From: Arcuatula senhousia
Lineage: Eukaryota > Mollusca > Bivalvia > Mytilida > Mytilidae
Length of the DNA stretch: 64,000 nucleotides
Assembly: GCA_963971305.1 (NCBI GenBank)
Contig: OZ020307.1
Coordinates: forward strand, 54,247,702 to 54,311,701
Direction of reading: 5' to 3'
Position numbers and translations under genes: made by a program. Shown piece by piece: positions 32,835 through 46,031 of this stretch (position 1 is the first letter of the stretch; each line of letters starts with the position of its first letter). Below the pieces are notes generated by a model. It searched no databases. It saw only the letters and a program-made list of their open reading frames with translations, and was not told where the DNA came from.

Positions 32835-33209
32835 AAACAGCCATAATAAATAGAGTAATCTATAAGGTTAAGTGAAATTTGATTAGTGAAGATTGAATAT
32901 TTTAATTTGCGATTAAAACAAAATCATTAAGTATATTATTTATAATTAGTTATGAAAAATTAACATTAAAGTACATAAGCCCTTATTAATGATCATTAGT
33001 ACACAAGCTTTCCTGTTACTTTTTATACTAACACGATGAGAAATATTCTTTGGCCAAGCTTAGATTTTCTTTGAAGCACATAAGCTCTACCTTATTATAA
33101 CACCAAAACAGTCCTCCCAAGCTGCTACTTATAAGAACATGAACAGTTCTCAATTATCTACAATTCCTATAAATATTAAATCATTCAATTTTTGTCATTA
33201 TAACCAAGT

Positions 33210-34690
33210 ATGGCAAACGCTCAACTTCAACCCCTCAAATTTTTCCTAAACAAATTTGGGAGAGACAGTTTGATCCTAGATTGCTACCGTTACCGTGTTA
33301 AAAATAACCGCAACAACAGAGTTTATTGGAGATGCACTGTACCAACGTGCACATTTACAGTCAACACACATGATGGTCATATATTTAAGTTTGGTCCAGC
33401 ATCCAACCACCCAGCAAACCAAGCAAAGATAGAAGTTGCCAAGATCATACAAACCATGAAAGACCGAGCCCGGAAAGAAGTGACACCAATACCCACTGTC
33501 TACGAGGAATAGCTTGTTAAACTCAGGACACCAGAATGGAACGACGACACAAGGAATATTGTTGAGCAACTACCAACTTACTACTCATGCAAGACCTCAC
33601 TATACCTCCAAAGATCTTTCAACCTTCCTGGACTACCAAAGACAGTATTCTACATCACACTCGAAGATAAATGGCGCCTTACCACTGCTGGAGCTCCATT
33701 TCTTTTACCATCCGACGACATCTACCCACCAATGCTGATCTTCACAACAACAGAAAACCTTACTCACCTTGCTGCTGCCAACACTATCTTCTGCGACGGA
33801 ACCTTCTACACATGTCCTACTCTCTTTTAACAGCTATATACTGGTATATAATATACAACTTTTTTGTTTGTTTCAAATTGACCCTTGAATTTTAAATTAA
33901 ATTATATATTATTCATTTTGTACTGACTTTTTCATAAATACAGCATATGAGTGACAAAAAAAATAACACTTTCTACACGTTCTTCTTGATTGATTGAATT
34001 TGTCTGATATCATACTTAAGTATCTTAATTGTATTATATTTATATCCTGTTGTATGTAATTTATTTCCTAACCTTTTCTCTCTTTATTACAGTTCATGCC
34101 ATGGTTGATGGTGCTATGTACCCGCTAGTATTCTCCCTCCTTCCAGGAAAAGATCAGACAATCTACACACGTTTCTTCAGCCAAATAAAACACGTTTCAG
34201 AACAGCAAAAACTAGTACTCAACCCAGACACAGTTTTCATCGACTACGAGATTGCCACAAATAACGCAGCACGTGTCGTTTTCCCAGGAGTTACAGTTAA
34301 AGGTTGCTTCTTTCACTTCACCCAGTGTATTTGGACACGGAAATGTGACTACAGCCCTACTACAAGCAGAACGACGACATCACTCGACTTGTACGACGAG
34401 CAGCAGTTCTACCCTTGGTTCCACGACATCTAGTAGAAGACGTATGGTTTAACGCCCTAGAAGATATCAACGACGCCGACAACGTACCAAACACTACTTC
34501 TTTCACAGACTACGTCACTGAGTACTGGGTAGAAGGCCAGTGTTTCCTATAGAACCACTACCATACAGAAGGACCACGTACTACAAACCACCTTGAAGGA
34601 TGGCACAACAAGATGAAGAAGAAAGTTCAACACTCACATCCCAACATCTACGAGATCGACAAGGTTTTACAGAGCACTCAGGAAGTGTTA
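33210..34690 (+). pseudogene. Decayed FLYWCH/MULE-type transposase
   Basis: The first 70 residues from 33210 form a FLYWCH zinc finger (FGRDSLILDCYRYRVKNN, then YWRC, C and H ligands). The same frame continues past a TAG (33510-33512) and a TAA (33828-33830) to CDGTF, the first catalytic Asp region of MULE transposases. An intron-like GT-AG segment (33844-34092) follows, then VHAMVDGAMYPLVFSLLPGK, FIDYE (second Asp) and the C-x-x-H motif GCFFHF. A frameshift near 34330 moves the frame, which continues with the TNHLEGWH region and a TAG at 34550-34552. Three stops and one frameshift: inactive. Terminal repeats were not found. Confidence 0.82.
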
Positions 34691-34699
34691 TATTCAATA

Positions 34700-35139
34700 T
34701 TTTGTAATAAAAACATATTTAATGTTTTATATTATTGTTACTATTTTGTTGAAAACAAGTTACCATTTCAACATTTCAAAAACAATATTTCCCATTTCAA
34801 CACAAAACTAATATAATGGAAACACCTTTTTCATTGAAGAAAAAAAAAACTACACAAAAACCTTCAAACACTAAACAATGTTACAATATAAGAACAATAT
34901 TATCACTTTCTTTCTTTATATAAAATATTAATACTACAAATACATTAATTTAGTACCTATTAAAATGGAACAGGCTTTAGATGTTCATGGTCAGTGAACC
35001 CATTGTCTTTTTTGTTTATTCAACTTAATTGATTATACACCTAATTAAATGTGGGCAAACCAGGACTAAACCCAACAAATTACGTCCGCTCCATCTTATG
35101 GATTAAACGTATCACAATTAATTCGTGATCCCAGAGTTT
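34700..35139. other. No gene seen
   Basis: AT-rich DNA after the transposase remnant; possibly the rest of that element. Confidence 0.4.
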
Positions 35140-35480
35140 TGGGGGAATTACATCGATTTTTTTTGGCAGAGCGTCATGTCTGACACAAAAATTGCTAACA
35201 CAGGGTAGTTTGCTATAGACTTTTGTTTTTCTTTATGGAATTTGATACACATAGTCGGATATTGACAGCGCGACGGGTATGCTGTAGCAGACAGAAACTG
35301 TTTAAACCTTGGTTAACTCTCTTTATGGGTTATTTCTGGCATTCGCTTTGTTGATTTCTGTTTGTTTGATTTTGTGTGTTTTTTATGTTCTGTGTTTTTT
35401 GCGTGCTGTTCTCGTTTATTTTTTCGACTTTTGACACTCGCATGACCAATTGGTGCATCTGCTTCATTCCAAGAACAAAT
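35140..35480 (+). repeat. Retroelement 3' end, copy in the opposite orientation
   Basis: The reverse complement contains AGCAATTTTTGTGTCAGACAT, GACGCTCTGCCAA and CGATGTAATTCCCCC, as in the 13-kb copy, then the tail with CACAAAATC. Its coding strand is plus, opposite to the 13- and 23-kb copies. Confidence 0.55.
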
Positions 35481-38400
35481 GGAGTAATACTTTTTACATA
35501 AAGACGCAGTATATGTCAGTAAATGGGTTACTCCGATGCCCAAAGGCCAGAGTGGGTGATCTTCCTGACACACCAAGTCCGAATATAATTACTGATTTAC
35601 ACCCCAGTCTTCAAAAATGTCAGATAAAGGAGTTTGTTCAGGAAGTACCGAAATTATCCCATATTATCACCCAATTGTCAAATTTGTACGATCTAAATGG
35701 ATTTAATGTAATAAATGAATAACAACTATCATGAAATAAGGCAAAAAAGATGTCCAAAGATTGTAGAATTAAATGTTGTTCAAAACATATCGTATATTGA
35801 AATAATGTCCTTTCCTGTGCATTTATGTCCACATGTGACAAATTCCTTTTCTCCATTTTAACCAAAATAATGCATGTACATGTATAAAATTGTTGATAAT
35901 ATATCATGATTTGACACCTGAAACAATAAACCATCTAAATACAATGTAAGAAAAAGCAAAGACCACATATTTTTATTTTTAAAGTTTGACCTGTTTAATA
36001 ATCAGAAGGGTTGTATAATAAGAAAACATATTTTTTTGTTCAACATAATGTTGTAACGGACAACGTAAGTCGACTGAAATAGTTAAAACAATAGCCACTT
36101 GTAGCATCTTTAAAGGTTCTTGATATCTATTGTCTATTTCCAATTTAAACTTTAAATACCTACTTGAAGATAAAATTAGAAAGTTAAATAGAAACAATTG
36201 TTTGAGAATTGCATAATTTCCAGAGCAAACGAATAAATGTTACATGTATCCCCTTCGAAAAGTGTGTTGTCATAGGGTTATAATATATTGTTTATCCATG
36301 TAATTGTTTATCATTTGATTTTGTATGTTTTTTATGTTCTGTGTTTTTAATTTGCGTACTGTTAATTGTTTCTCATTGTGATATATCGTGCGGTGTTTCA
36401 ATCGTATGTCTGCAAATTTTTATTTGTTTTCACAGAAACTTGTTTCAGAAAAATTAAGTCATTTCTTTCCATTCGTGAAGGAAACTATCCGACATTTTAC
36501 CTTTCCCAGGGCACTTGAACTCAATCTGTTAAGTATATTTTTCCTTCTTAAATTAGCTTAATCAAATATAAAGTTACATCCTGGAAAAGTTCTTTTATTC
36601 CCCTATCATATTAATGTTTACTTACTTTGGCCCCATTAATCGAATGGTTCATGAGTATCCCGATACCGTGCCTTGTTTACTCTTCAGTCATTGAATCAAA
36701 AACAGGTACTTCCCCAGGTCGAGTCATTTAGATTCCATTTGACCTATCAATCAATCAAAATTTTATAAAATTGACCTTTCAAATGGGAGAAAATAGTAAA
36801 ACTTTTTCGACTTTTTTTATAAGCTCCCGCTTAGCGGGAGCTAAATTGACTGAGTATGATGCCTAAAACCGGTCGAAGTATAAGCTAGTCAGAAATCCGC
36901 ACCCAATAACACGGAATGCAAAATTAAATTCCTTTTTTGTAATTTTCAATTTTAAAAAATAATAAACATAGTAATTGTATTAAAATATTTTTTCAAGTAT
37001 TTCCAGCTATGAAATGTTTTAGATATAAAGAATTAAAAAAAAAGTACTACTATTTTGGCGTCCATTCTTATCACTAGAGGTCGCGCCCATCATAACAAAA
37101 TGACAGAAGGGCGGGAACCTGTCATTCTAATTTTTGCGAAACAAGACCCCCCTTAAAAAGAGGTGCATTGTCAACCAAACAAATAACTTGAATGTTTCAG
37201 CAGACAAATTTCATTTCCTGCAGTCATTACATTTACTTTGTCCCCAGTAAACAAATTTGTTTTTGTTAATTTCTCTCTTGCCGGCTTTAAATTCGAAAAT
37301 AAAAGTAGAAATTCTTAGGGTGTTCTCTGCGATTTCCGCACAAATTCACTTCCTTGTTCTGTTTGCAGTTGTGTTCCTTTTTTAAATTCATGCAAAAGCT
37401 TGCGTTTCTTGCTGTTATTGAAAGATAATAATTAAATTATAAGGAACCATATACAAGAAAGTTACTTAATCTGCCGGAGCTTTTCAGGTTTAACCTGTAT
37501 CATATTAGAAAAGATTTGAACATAACCATATTTTCTTTAACTTCCTCGCTCATATTACCCCAATACTAAACAGTTTTGGTTTTAAACATAGTTTTATTTG
37601 GCATGGGTAAATTCTCCTAATAAAGTAATGATATGTTCCACATTTTGACTCCTTTTTCATTCGGTGCATTGGTCAATTAACAATAACAAAGGTAAACATA
37701 ACACCAAAATCTCCCTACTGAACAATGCTCCCCGGGAGAAAATTGGTGTCCTTTATACCTTAACATTTTATGTAATATTGATGCAAATAGACTAACAAAA
37801 TTTTTGACCGCTCATTTTTAACATTTGTTGAGCAAGTCATTTTTTGTTTAATTATTTCTTAAAAAGCACGTGTTTGTGGTCGTAGTTATTTATATACTCT
37901 CAAAAACCATTGGTCAAAAGTTTGATGTAATCATTATCCTTAAAAGGTAAATTCCTCGACCTGTTCCAGTTGCTTCAAAATTGAGGGTGATTTTTAAATA
38001 AAACAATATTCTTTTAAAATTCAAATTTGCGATTTTGAGAAATATTTTATCATCAGGTTGAAATGTATAATACCTGAATTGTAAAGGCCTTCCGAATGCT
38101 TTAATAGGTTGTAATATGATTGCATTGCTTCTAATGGCCGGTCTAGAGAACTTTCAAATGCATATAGAAAACCAGGAACAGCACAAACGCACGCATTTTG
38201 ATTATGATTATTTCCAACCCCCCCCCCCCAAAAGAAGAGAATCATTATTTTGCGATTTTAAATTAGCTTTAATCATTTCTGTTTTTAAGAAATCTCTTTA
38301 TAATCATTAAGAGCTTTCCATTATAAAAACCAGAGCAGCACAAATGAAACATTTCAATTGTGAAAATAAGTCCCATTCCCAAAGATAGGAGAAAAAACGT

Positions 38401-38764
38401 TGGTTTAAAAATAGCTTAAATAATATTTGTGTTTAAAAAAACCCATCGTCATTGTAATCAATAAAGGTTTGTTTTAAGGCGACAACATTTTGATTGAAAT
38501 TGAAAAATGGGAAATGGGGTGGGAGTATTTGTAAAAAAAACCAATTTGTCCACAACGTCCCCATAATTATAGATAAGGTTTAATTTAATGCATTGAGTAT
38601 TGAAGGTAGGCCCCCCATTTCATTTTTGATGAAAAACATTATATTTATTGTCAAATAGGCAAAATAAAGATCAAATCATAAAATATTAGAAATATACAGA
38701 ATCTCTCCTTTTATTAAGAAATCAAAAGATTTTCAACAAGGGGTTGCACTAAGTCGTGCTAAGC
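35481..38764. other. Long stretch without a supported gene
   Basis: No exon with splice sites plus protein-like content. The perfect palindrome AGCTCCCGCTTAGCGGGAGC (plus T) at 36822-36842 stands out, as does a C10 run at about 38219. The tail phrase GATTTTGTATGTTTTTTATGTTCTGTG recurs at 36315, linking it to the retroelement copy at 35370. Confidence 0.4.
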
Positions 38765-39330
38765 ATACCCCCACTCGGCCATTCAGAAAACAGGAAGTAG
38801 ATGACTGACTGACCTGGAAAGGGGAGGCACGTTACAACTCATCATGTTAAAGCTTATACCAAATTTGAAATCAATTCCTTCTCTAGAAGCCAAGAAATCT
38901 GTTACAAAAAATTGTCTATTTTTGACCCATAAAAAGTCTAAGTCAGCTCTGAAAACAGGAAGTAGATAATGGACTGACCTGGAATGGGGAGGCACGGTAT
39001 AACTTATCATGATGAAGCTGTGTATTAAATTTGAAACCAATCCATCCAGTAGAAGCTGAGAAATCTGTTACGAAAAATTTCACATTTCAAATTTTTTTCC
39101 CTAAAAAAGTCTAAGTCGGCTTGGAAAACAAGAAGTAGATGATGGACTGACCTGGAAAGGGTAGGTATAGTAAAACTCATCATGCTGAAGCTGTGTACCA
39201 TATTTGAAACCAATCCATCCAGTAGAAGCAGAGAAATTGAACCGGACGGACAGACAGTAGGACGGACGGACGGACGGACGGACGGACAAGGTGATTGCAA
39301 TATAGCCCCCTCTCTTACGAGTGGGGGTAT
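38765..39330. mobile_element. Element with ATACCCCCACTCG inverted ends and GGAC microsatellite
   Basis: A perfect 13-bp terminal inverted repeat (38765-38777 and 39318-39330). The inside is three tandem units of about 150 bp (AACAGGAAGTAGATGA, GACTGACCTGGAA, CAATCCATCCAGTAGAAGC), then a (GGAC)n microsatellite at 39243-39288. The same design recurs at 58397-59190. No protein. A target duplication is not evident. Confidence 0.7.
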
Positions 39331-39634
39331 AAAAAGAATTCCTGGATCTGGCCTAGAAAAAGTTCTAATCACACATAACCATGTAACGTTGAGTAAATTT
39401 AAAGACTCTCATCCACCCATGAAAATTTGTATATAATGTGATGCATTTATGCTTAAATTTGGAAAGATCAATGTTACCCATTAATAAGACAGTCATCATT
39501 TAAATCTCTTGGCAATGTTTTGCTTTCTGACTCAAAACGTTTTCTTAAACAACAATTAATGCCCATCTAGCTGAAAATCAATAGGTTGCTGTCGAGGATC
39601 TCTTAAATTTTTACATTCAATATTGTATACTTAT

Positions 39635-39795
39635 GTAAATAAAGGTAATAACAAAACTACCGAACTTGAATGATCAATCTCATAGTCCAGAGAAAATGAC
39701 AAAAACGAATCAGTCATACCGGAGAACTGGTGGATTGCAATGGTCCTGACTTGGTACAGGCATTTCAAACGAAATGGTGGGTTAAACCAGGTTTT
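39635..39795 (-). repeat. Dispersed repeat, CAAGTCAGGACCATTGC family, minus strand
   Basis: The reverse complement of the 6376 family, including CGGAGAACTGGTGGATTGCA and GGTCCTGACTTGGTACAGG; it is closest to the 6376 copy. Confidence 0.65.
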
Positions 39796-41879
39796 ATGGC
39801 GCCAAACCTCCCTCTTCCAATGCGATCTTCAAGTCCATAGTATGTCTAGTTACATAGAATAGTGTGACACTGTAAAATTTGCTTAACCCATAATATATAG
39901 TTACGAAAATAGTGTGACACTGTAAAATTTTCTTGGAATTAGGTTTTATATGTCGAACATGATAAGACATGTAGGATATGAAAATTATCATGAACAAAAT
40001 ACAGAAGCTTTTGTCTGGAATTTTGTTGTAATTTTTATTTGAGAGAAACACAAAACCAGAAGAATTAAAGATAAAGATAAAAGGCAACTACATACAATGG
40101 CATTCGGATGTACCATTTTTATTATTTACTTATCATTAGACTTGAAATGGACTTTGGTGTTCCATATCTTCCAATTATACGAAACCTGTACCGAGAAGCT
40201 TCTTGAATTATGCAAACCTGTACATGTAAAATATTACTACACACTTTCGAGTGCTGTATTTTAATTTCGTCTCTGTTGTTTCTCTTTGCGCCTTACATGT
40301 TATATTGATAACCACCGGAAAAAAAGAATGGATATGATTTAAACAACCGGTGTTTTAGAGATTATCGTATCAAGTGACCCATACAAGATCGTACAGCCAT
40401 ATGTTTTTAAAACAAAGAGATCTAAAATTTTCTCTCAATTCTCAGGAAGATTGTAGTAAGACGTCTATACATACCAAAGCCTGCACAGTCCCCCGAAAAA
40501 GCTATTGTAGTATACCTGATCCAATCACAAGCTTTTTCTTTAATATCTAAATATCTTTACAAAGTTTCACAGCAACTACAAGTGTCATAGAGATTGGTAT
40601 AGTAAAGACATAGGATTGCCCTAGTATACTTATTGCTAAAATGACAGCACATTACCGAGATTGATATACTAACAACGCAATCAGCATTACGGAAAATGTA
40701 AAGCCTTCGACACGAGAAAACTAGTTTAAATAATCAATAAGCGGTGGTTGAAAACAACTTTTTATGTCCCAGAGCAAGTCACCGAAAAACTAATACATAT
40801 CATGATATAAGAGCCGACGCATCAACCAAAATTTGCTGATTATACATGTTTACAGCTGAGTTCTATTCTAACATCTCTACTTTCACGGTACTACTGACAG
40901 TTCAGAACTGTTTTAACTCTGCTGTCCAGTTGATTTGTGCAGGATTTCGGCGAAATTGCTCAAAGTATGGTAAAAGCATGATATTTGGCACAGCGGTAGA
41001 AAACAGCATACTAGTCTTAACAATATTAGCTATAGAAACCTACTCTAAAATTCGAAGTGACGGTCGTTTTCAAGATAGCCGCCCTATGGAATGTAAATTT
41101 AAGAATTAAATCCAAAAAAATTTCAGTAAAAATTGTACTTAGTTTAGATAAAAGCACACCTTTGTGTATAATAGCAGCGAAAATATTCTTAAAATTATAA
41201 TAGAAAATGGTTTGCCCTATATTGAAAATGGTTGTCATTTTAAAGATGACTACCTTAGAACTAAAATATATATCTACAATATCACTCCTAGGAACACGCG
41301 AATCGATCCAGGTAATTTTTACTAAACTCTGCAAAAGATTTATCTTATAATCAACTGCATTAATTTTATACTTATCAAAGCAATTCGAATGAAATAACTT
41401 TTCTTAAAAATCATTCAGCGCTCGTTCGAAATATAATTTGTACGTTCGTCAAATTATTGAATTGTCGAACTCATGGAACTTAAACATTTCCCACTTGACA
41501 CCAGTTGTAAATAAATTGTTAATGCGGAGATCCACTACGGCTTTCCATACGACATAAAATTAGGGTTATGAAAAATCCTTCACATGTTAGTAAAAATCTT
41601 TAGACTCTATTCGCCTTTATAAAGTGTAAGTAAAAATTACCTGTCTCGATTTGCGTGTTCCTTGGAGTGAATATAAAATCATGTTTGTTGAAGGTCATTA
41701 ATGACCAAAATATGAATGAACACAATAGATATGTGCTCAAACAAAATAGAAGTTGATTCTGTTTGAAGATACCCGGGGAGTGTACAGTAATAAAAACATA
41801 TCTAGAAGTCAGACTAGAATTGTGTTTAGATGTATAAATTGTCATATAAGCACCTGAAACAAAGATATATACTCAGCTT
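39796..41879. other. No gene seen; short local repeats
   Basis: AATAGTGTGACACTGTAAAATTT occurs twice within 60 bases (about 39858 and 39909). Short ORFs on both strands at 40846-41334 overlap each other and show no domain. Confidence 0.4.
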
Positions 41880-42960
41880 TCTGCAGACCACCTTAAGATA
41901 GACTGTTCAGTGCCATCCTTAAATGAAGTCATCAAAGTCATAAAGACCATAAAAAACTGGCCAACGCAAGACCCAAAATTGATGTCCCCATTTAAATCGA
42001 ATCCTAAAAAAAAACACCAAACATTTCCATAACTCCTATAATAGTCATCTGATAATTTGAGCTCAATTAGCTAAACATTTCAGCAAGCAACAGCTTTTCT
42101 CTATCTGCAATAATTTCATATTTAAGACAAAACATGATTAAATGCTACTTAAACGGCCGTTACCCCTTAAACGGTCATCTTACAACTGCGACCCTATAGA
42201 GACTTTTAAAGACCCCAATTAGCTAAACATTGAAGCAAGCAAAACCTTTTCTCTATCTACTAACGTTTATATTCTATAATGCTAAAACCACTATTAGTAC
42301 TTTTGACGTTTTAAGGGGCAATAACCCCTATAAGAGGTCATCTGACAATTTCGACCTAATGAACAATTTAAATTTGTAGATCTCAATTTGCTAAACATTT
42401 AGGCAAGCAAAATCGTTTCTCTATCTTCTATAGTTCACAATATACAAGGCTAAAATTATTATTTTTTGGTCTTTAATGGGCCTTAACTCCTATAAGTGGT
42501 CATCTGACAATTTCGACATACTGGACAATTTTGTAGAGCTAACTTAGCAGAACTTAGCAGAACAATATGCAAGTGACATTACTTCAATATCATATGTTGT
42601 TCTTGAGATATAAGACCAATAAGTGGAAAAAGCAGAAATAAATAGAAAAGGGGCAATAACACGGTTTGTTGGAACTTCTTCAAAATTTAGGAGTATGCAG
42701 ATCTTGGCGTGCTGATTACTTTTACCCCGCCAAAATTTTGATGTCTGTCACCGTTTTTGAGTTATTTGAAAAAATAAATCCTGTTTTAACCCCTGCTCTA
42801 TTTTTAGCAACGGCAGCCATGGTTTTTAACTGATCAATTTATCAATAGCCAACATATCATATATCATTCCTACCAAGTTTCAGTCAAATTGGTTAAGTAG
42901 TTTCAGAGAAGAAGATTTTGATTATAGACGACGAACGGCAAATATAATTAAATCCACAGT
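41880..42960. repeat. Long tandem repeats of about 170 bp (GGTCATCTGACAATTT family)
   Basis: Units contain CCCTATAAGNGGTCATCTGACAA, GCTAAACATT-GCAAGCAA and TTTTCTCTATCT. The block ends with a minus-strand segment of the GCTCACCTG family (CAAAATTTTGATGTCTGTCA with CCGTTTTTGAGTTATTTG). Related to 46130-47210. Confidence 0.6.
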
Positions 42961-43234
42961 TAATACCTTGTATTATTATTTTTTTCGAGCTTTTTTATGT
43001 GTTTTTCAAATTATTTTTTATTATCATGCAGATGAACTAAATAAATACCTTAAGTACATTTATATTTTGAAAAAAAATCAAATGAAACGCAAAATTGTTG
43101 AATTTGCACAATAAGAACCGGATATTCTAATTAATCGTATAGAAATACAATATTTCCTTATATTATATTCAAAATTGGTATATATTGGTCAAAATGGTTC
43201 AATTGATATTAGCATTCATGTTTCTTGTATTCAG

Positions 43235-43279
43235 TTCTTGTCAAAGGATTTCAAAGAAAAAATGTTCCGGTACAAGAAG
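43235..43279 (+). CDS. Short Cys-containing exon of an unidentified gene
   Basis: Acceptor TTGTATTCAG, donor GTAACAT. In the frame that joins the next exon it reads SCQRISKKKCSGTR; the join across 43279/43388 restores an Arg codon and stays open. Short, so moderate confidence. Upstream exons not found. Confidence 0.5.
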
Positions 43280-43387
43280 GTAACATCTTTAGTTTTAAAG
43301 TTTTGTATTTTAAAACCATGCATGCATTGTATGCTAGTCGTTGTATATGTATTACAGTGAGTTTGTTTGATCTTGATTTCATAAAAG

Positions 43388-43601
43388 AGGTTATACAAAT
43401 CTATATGATTGCATTAGTATTGGTCCAGATGGTAAATATGCTTACAGCAGCGCTAATCTTGAAGGTAAAAGTCCACTAAAGAGCGGTCAGTGCCTAACGA
43501 TGGGATGGTCCGTTATGTCCACTGAGCGACTAGAGTCTTTGCCCCTTGTGATCAAATGGGATAGCCCTGTTATTTTCAACGTTGGAGTTGTTAAGCAATA
43601 A
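43388..43601 (+). CDS. Probable terminal exon of an unidentified gene
   Basis: In phase with 43235-43279. It encodes GYTNLYDCISIGPDGKYAYS, then SANLEGKSPLKSGQCLTMGW and a segment ending VIKWDSPVIFNVGVVKQ with stop TAA 43599-43601. The composition is protein-like over 70 codons. Family not recognised. A GTAAAT donor after GPDG (43431) would also give phase 1 and could join the EGF exon at 45923, so this may instead be an alternative end of the receptor B transcript. Confidence 0.5.
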
Positions 43602-44838
43602 TTAGGAAAAAATCACCACTGAACCAGTAGTGTTGGGACAAAAATATTACGTTCCTTGCATCTTTAGAATATTAATCCCGCTTAAGGTCTCGATATTATT
43701 AGGATTCCCTGAAGAATGATCAATTGCAAAATTCCAACCATCTTGGCTTTTTCGCAGACGCATTATTCACAATTGGCACAATCCGCCAATTCGCAACAAT
43801 TCTACCACATACATGTAGGCCTAATGCTCCCATGTGTGATTATGTGTATATTATTATTATTTTTAATGATTTAATAATGTTAGTGTGTTGTTTACTTTTC
43901 GTTTCTATCTATCTATCTATCTTGTTATACATTTTGTTTTATCATTGGTCTTTTGACCTTGTTTTATAAAGAGCTTTACTGATAAATTGATGGTCAGTCT
44001 CAAAAAGATATAAAAGGTTGGCGAGGAATAGAGCACAATTTGTGCCCTAGGAATGCAGATTTCGTTGTTGGAACTTTTGTCCTCTAAATGTGACAAATAG
44101 CAAGCATGCTGCTGACTTGGTCATATGTGTAACAAATTTTATCTTTATAAGATGTTTCAGAAAAATGTTGAATTATAACCTTACACAAAGAATCTCTGAA
44201 TTTGGGAAAAAATGTTTTTTCAGAAGTATTTCCAGACGAAACTAAGTTTTTTCGAGTGGCAATGTGGTGTGCAAAATCGGAAATTTTCAAAGAATGAACC
44301 TCAGAAAATGACTGGGATTTGAAATTACCTAACGAATCGTTTGCGTTCTTTAAAATCAACTAAACGATAAATACTACTAAATGTACGATTATGGTGTCAG
44401 AGTATGTCTGTTGTCCTTCTTGGACAGCAAATGCGATGTTAGTACGTTAAACAGACAGTTGTTAAGTCGAACATGAAGAGCCTATTTATATGTATGTATG
44501 TTTTTGAACTGATTAAGTATATGGTTTGTTTGTTTAGCTAATTTGTACCAGAATTACAAAATGCACTCCCATTTGAATTCTGAAATATGCGGCTGGTAGG
44601 GGACTATGTATTGTTTTGATATACTCTAAGGATGCATATTTTATAAACAGTTGAACTTATGTGCAATATATGTTATTTTGTCCTTATAAGAAGTCACCTT
44701 CAAAATTACTTTTTGGCACATCAAAGTCAAATCATTTTTAAACATCTGGAACATAGACACTTAATCAAAATGAATTCGCCAAATATGATTAAAATCAGAT
44801 CTATCATTTGTTCTCTTCAGTCTCTGCATAGTAGATCT

Positions 44839-44991
44839 GAAGACATCCCATTCTACTTTCTGTTCTGATGACCTTTTGAATTGACCAATCAGATTGCAGC
44901 TTCCAAGATTTTGGAAGCATTACTTTCTATGATAAGTCAAGAGGATTCCGAAAAAAGATCATCAAAGCAGAATGTAGAATGGGATGTCTTC
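44839..44991. repeat. Inverted repeat (hairpin), 18-bp perfect arms
   Basis: GAAGACATCCCATTCTAC (44839-44856) is complementary to 44974-44991, and partial pairing continues inward for about 18 more bases. A foldback remnant. Confidence 0.65.
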
Positions 44992-45334
44992 ACTGTTTTT
45001 TTTAATGAAAAAAAACAATTTCTTATCAGGTTAATGTTAACATCAAATCAATTTCTTGGTATATTTCAGAATACAACAGGGAAACACATTCGTAAAATAT
45101 ACAACAAGAATTTGCTGTTCACCCTATGTTGAAAGGAATAATCTCTGCTACGGTAAATTTTTAACAGAACATTGCTATTAAAGATTACTCCCAATGCTAT
45201 CTTTGTACCGTTACCGTTTTCATCAGTTGGGGAAATGAAGTAAAAAAAAACCCCAAAATTTTATGGCTTTTCTCACAAGAAAAACGAAAGGTTAGTCCCA
45301 ATAACATTGAATCTGGTTGAAAAAGCTATTTGTT

Positions 45335-45480
45335 TTAAAATGCCTGTATCAAGTCAGAACTATTGTGATCTTTAATTTCTCCGTTATTTCTTTTGATTTG
45401 TTATGTCTTTTTAAACATTTGAGATCGATCAACCATTTAAGTTTTTGTTATTGCCTTAACTTTATTATAAAGTTGTTATT
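45335..45480 (+). repeat. Dispersed repeat, CAAGTCAGAAC family
   Basis: AATGCCTGTATCAAGTCAGAA, GATCTTTAATTTCTCC and GAGATCGATCAACCATTTAAG match the family order. Confidence 0.6.
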
Positions 45481-45922
45481 GAAGAATATCGTAATGAACA
45501 TTCTATCAATGTGTCGCAAAGAGACTGCATGTAAATGATATGCTGCTGACTTTGAAGACTGTTCTGATACCTAATTAAAAGTACACATACATGTATATTT
45601 TTATGTAAAAAAAACTAGTAGTCCCAATATTTAAAAGTTTACGTTAAATATATATACATGTATTTATGTAAATAAATCTATCCAAACAAAAATAATATAA
45701 AAAAATAAAAGTGTCGAAAAGACTACTCCAGCAGGACGCTGTATTGTCAAGTTCTACCCATCTATCTTTTTCCTTTTGGCAGTCAAACCCCAATTGGCCC
45801 GGGGCCACCAATCGTCTCTGTTCATCATTTCATATTCAATTTTCACATTTTCTTTTATATCGGCGAATTCGTGCTGATTGAGAAGTTAGCAATAATTAAC
45901 TATAGATTGACCCTTGTAACAG

Positions 45923-46031
45923 AGTGTACCCCTGGAACAAGAAGAATAAATTACACAACTTGCAAGACATGTGATGGTGGCACGTACGGAAAACATTGTG
46001 AAGGAAGATGCACTTGTTCAGACATCGAAAG
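45923..46031 (+). CDS. Receptor B exon: EGF-like module, first part
   Basis: Acceptor CCTTGTAACAG, donor GTAGAA. It encodes ECTPGTRRINYTTCKTC, then DGGTYGKHCEGRCTCSDIE. C-x-x-GTYG-x-x-C-x-x-x-C-x-C is the hallmark of the EGF-like repeats of MEGF10/SREC-type scavenger receptors. The next exon begins RCDSVFGC, which supplies the expected CD-x-x-x-G-C. Without splicing the frame would end at TAG 46032-46034. Confidence 0.75.

Noticed and set aside
36822..36842. Perfect palindrome as an intrinsic terminator
   Set aside because: No gene ends nearby and intrinsic terminators are not expected in an animal nuclear genome; likely a repeat end.
40846..41334. Overlapping 87- and 102-codon ORFs
   Set aside because: Opposite strands, AT-rich, no domain or splice context.
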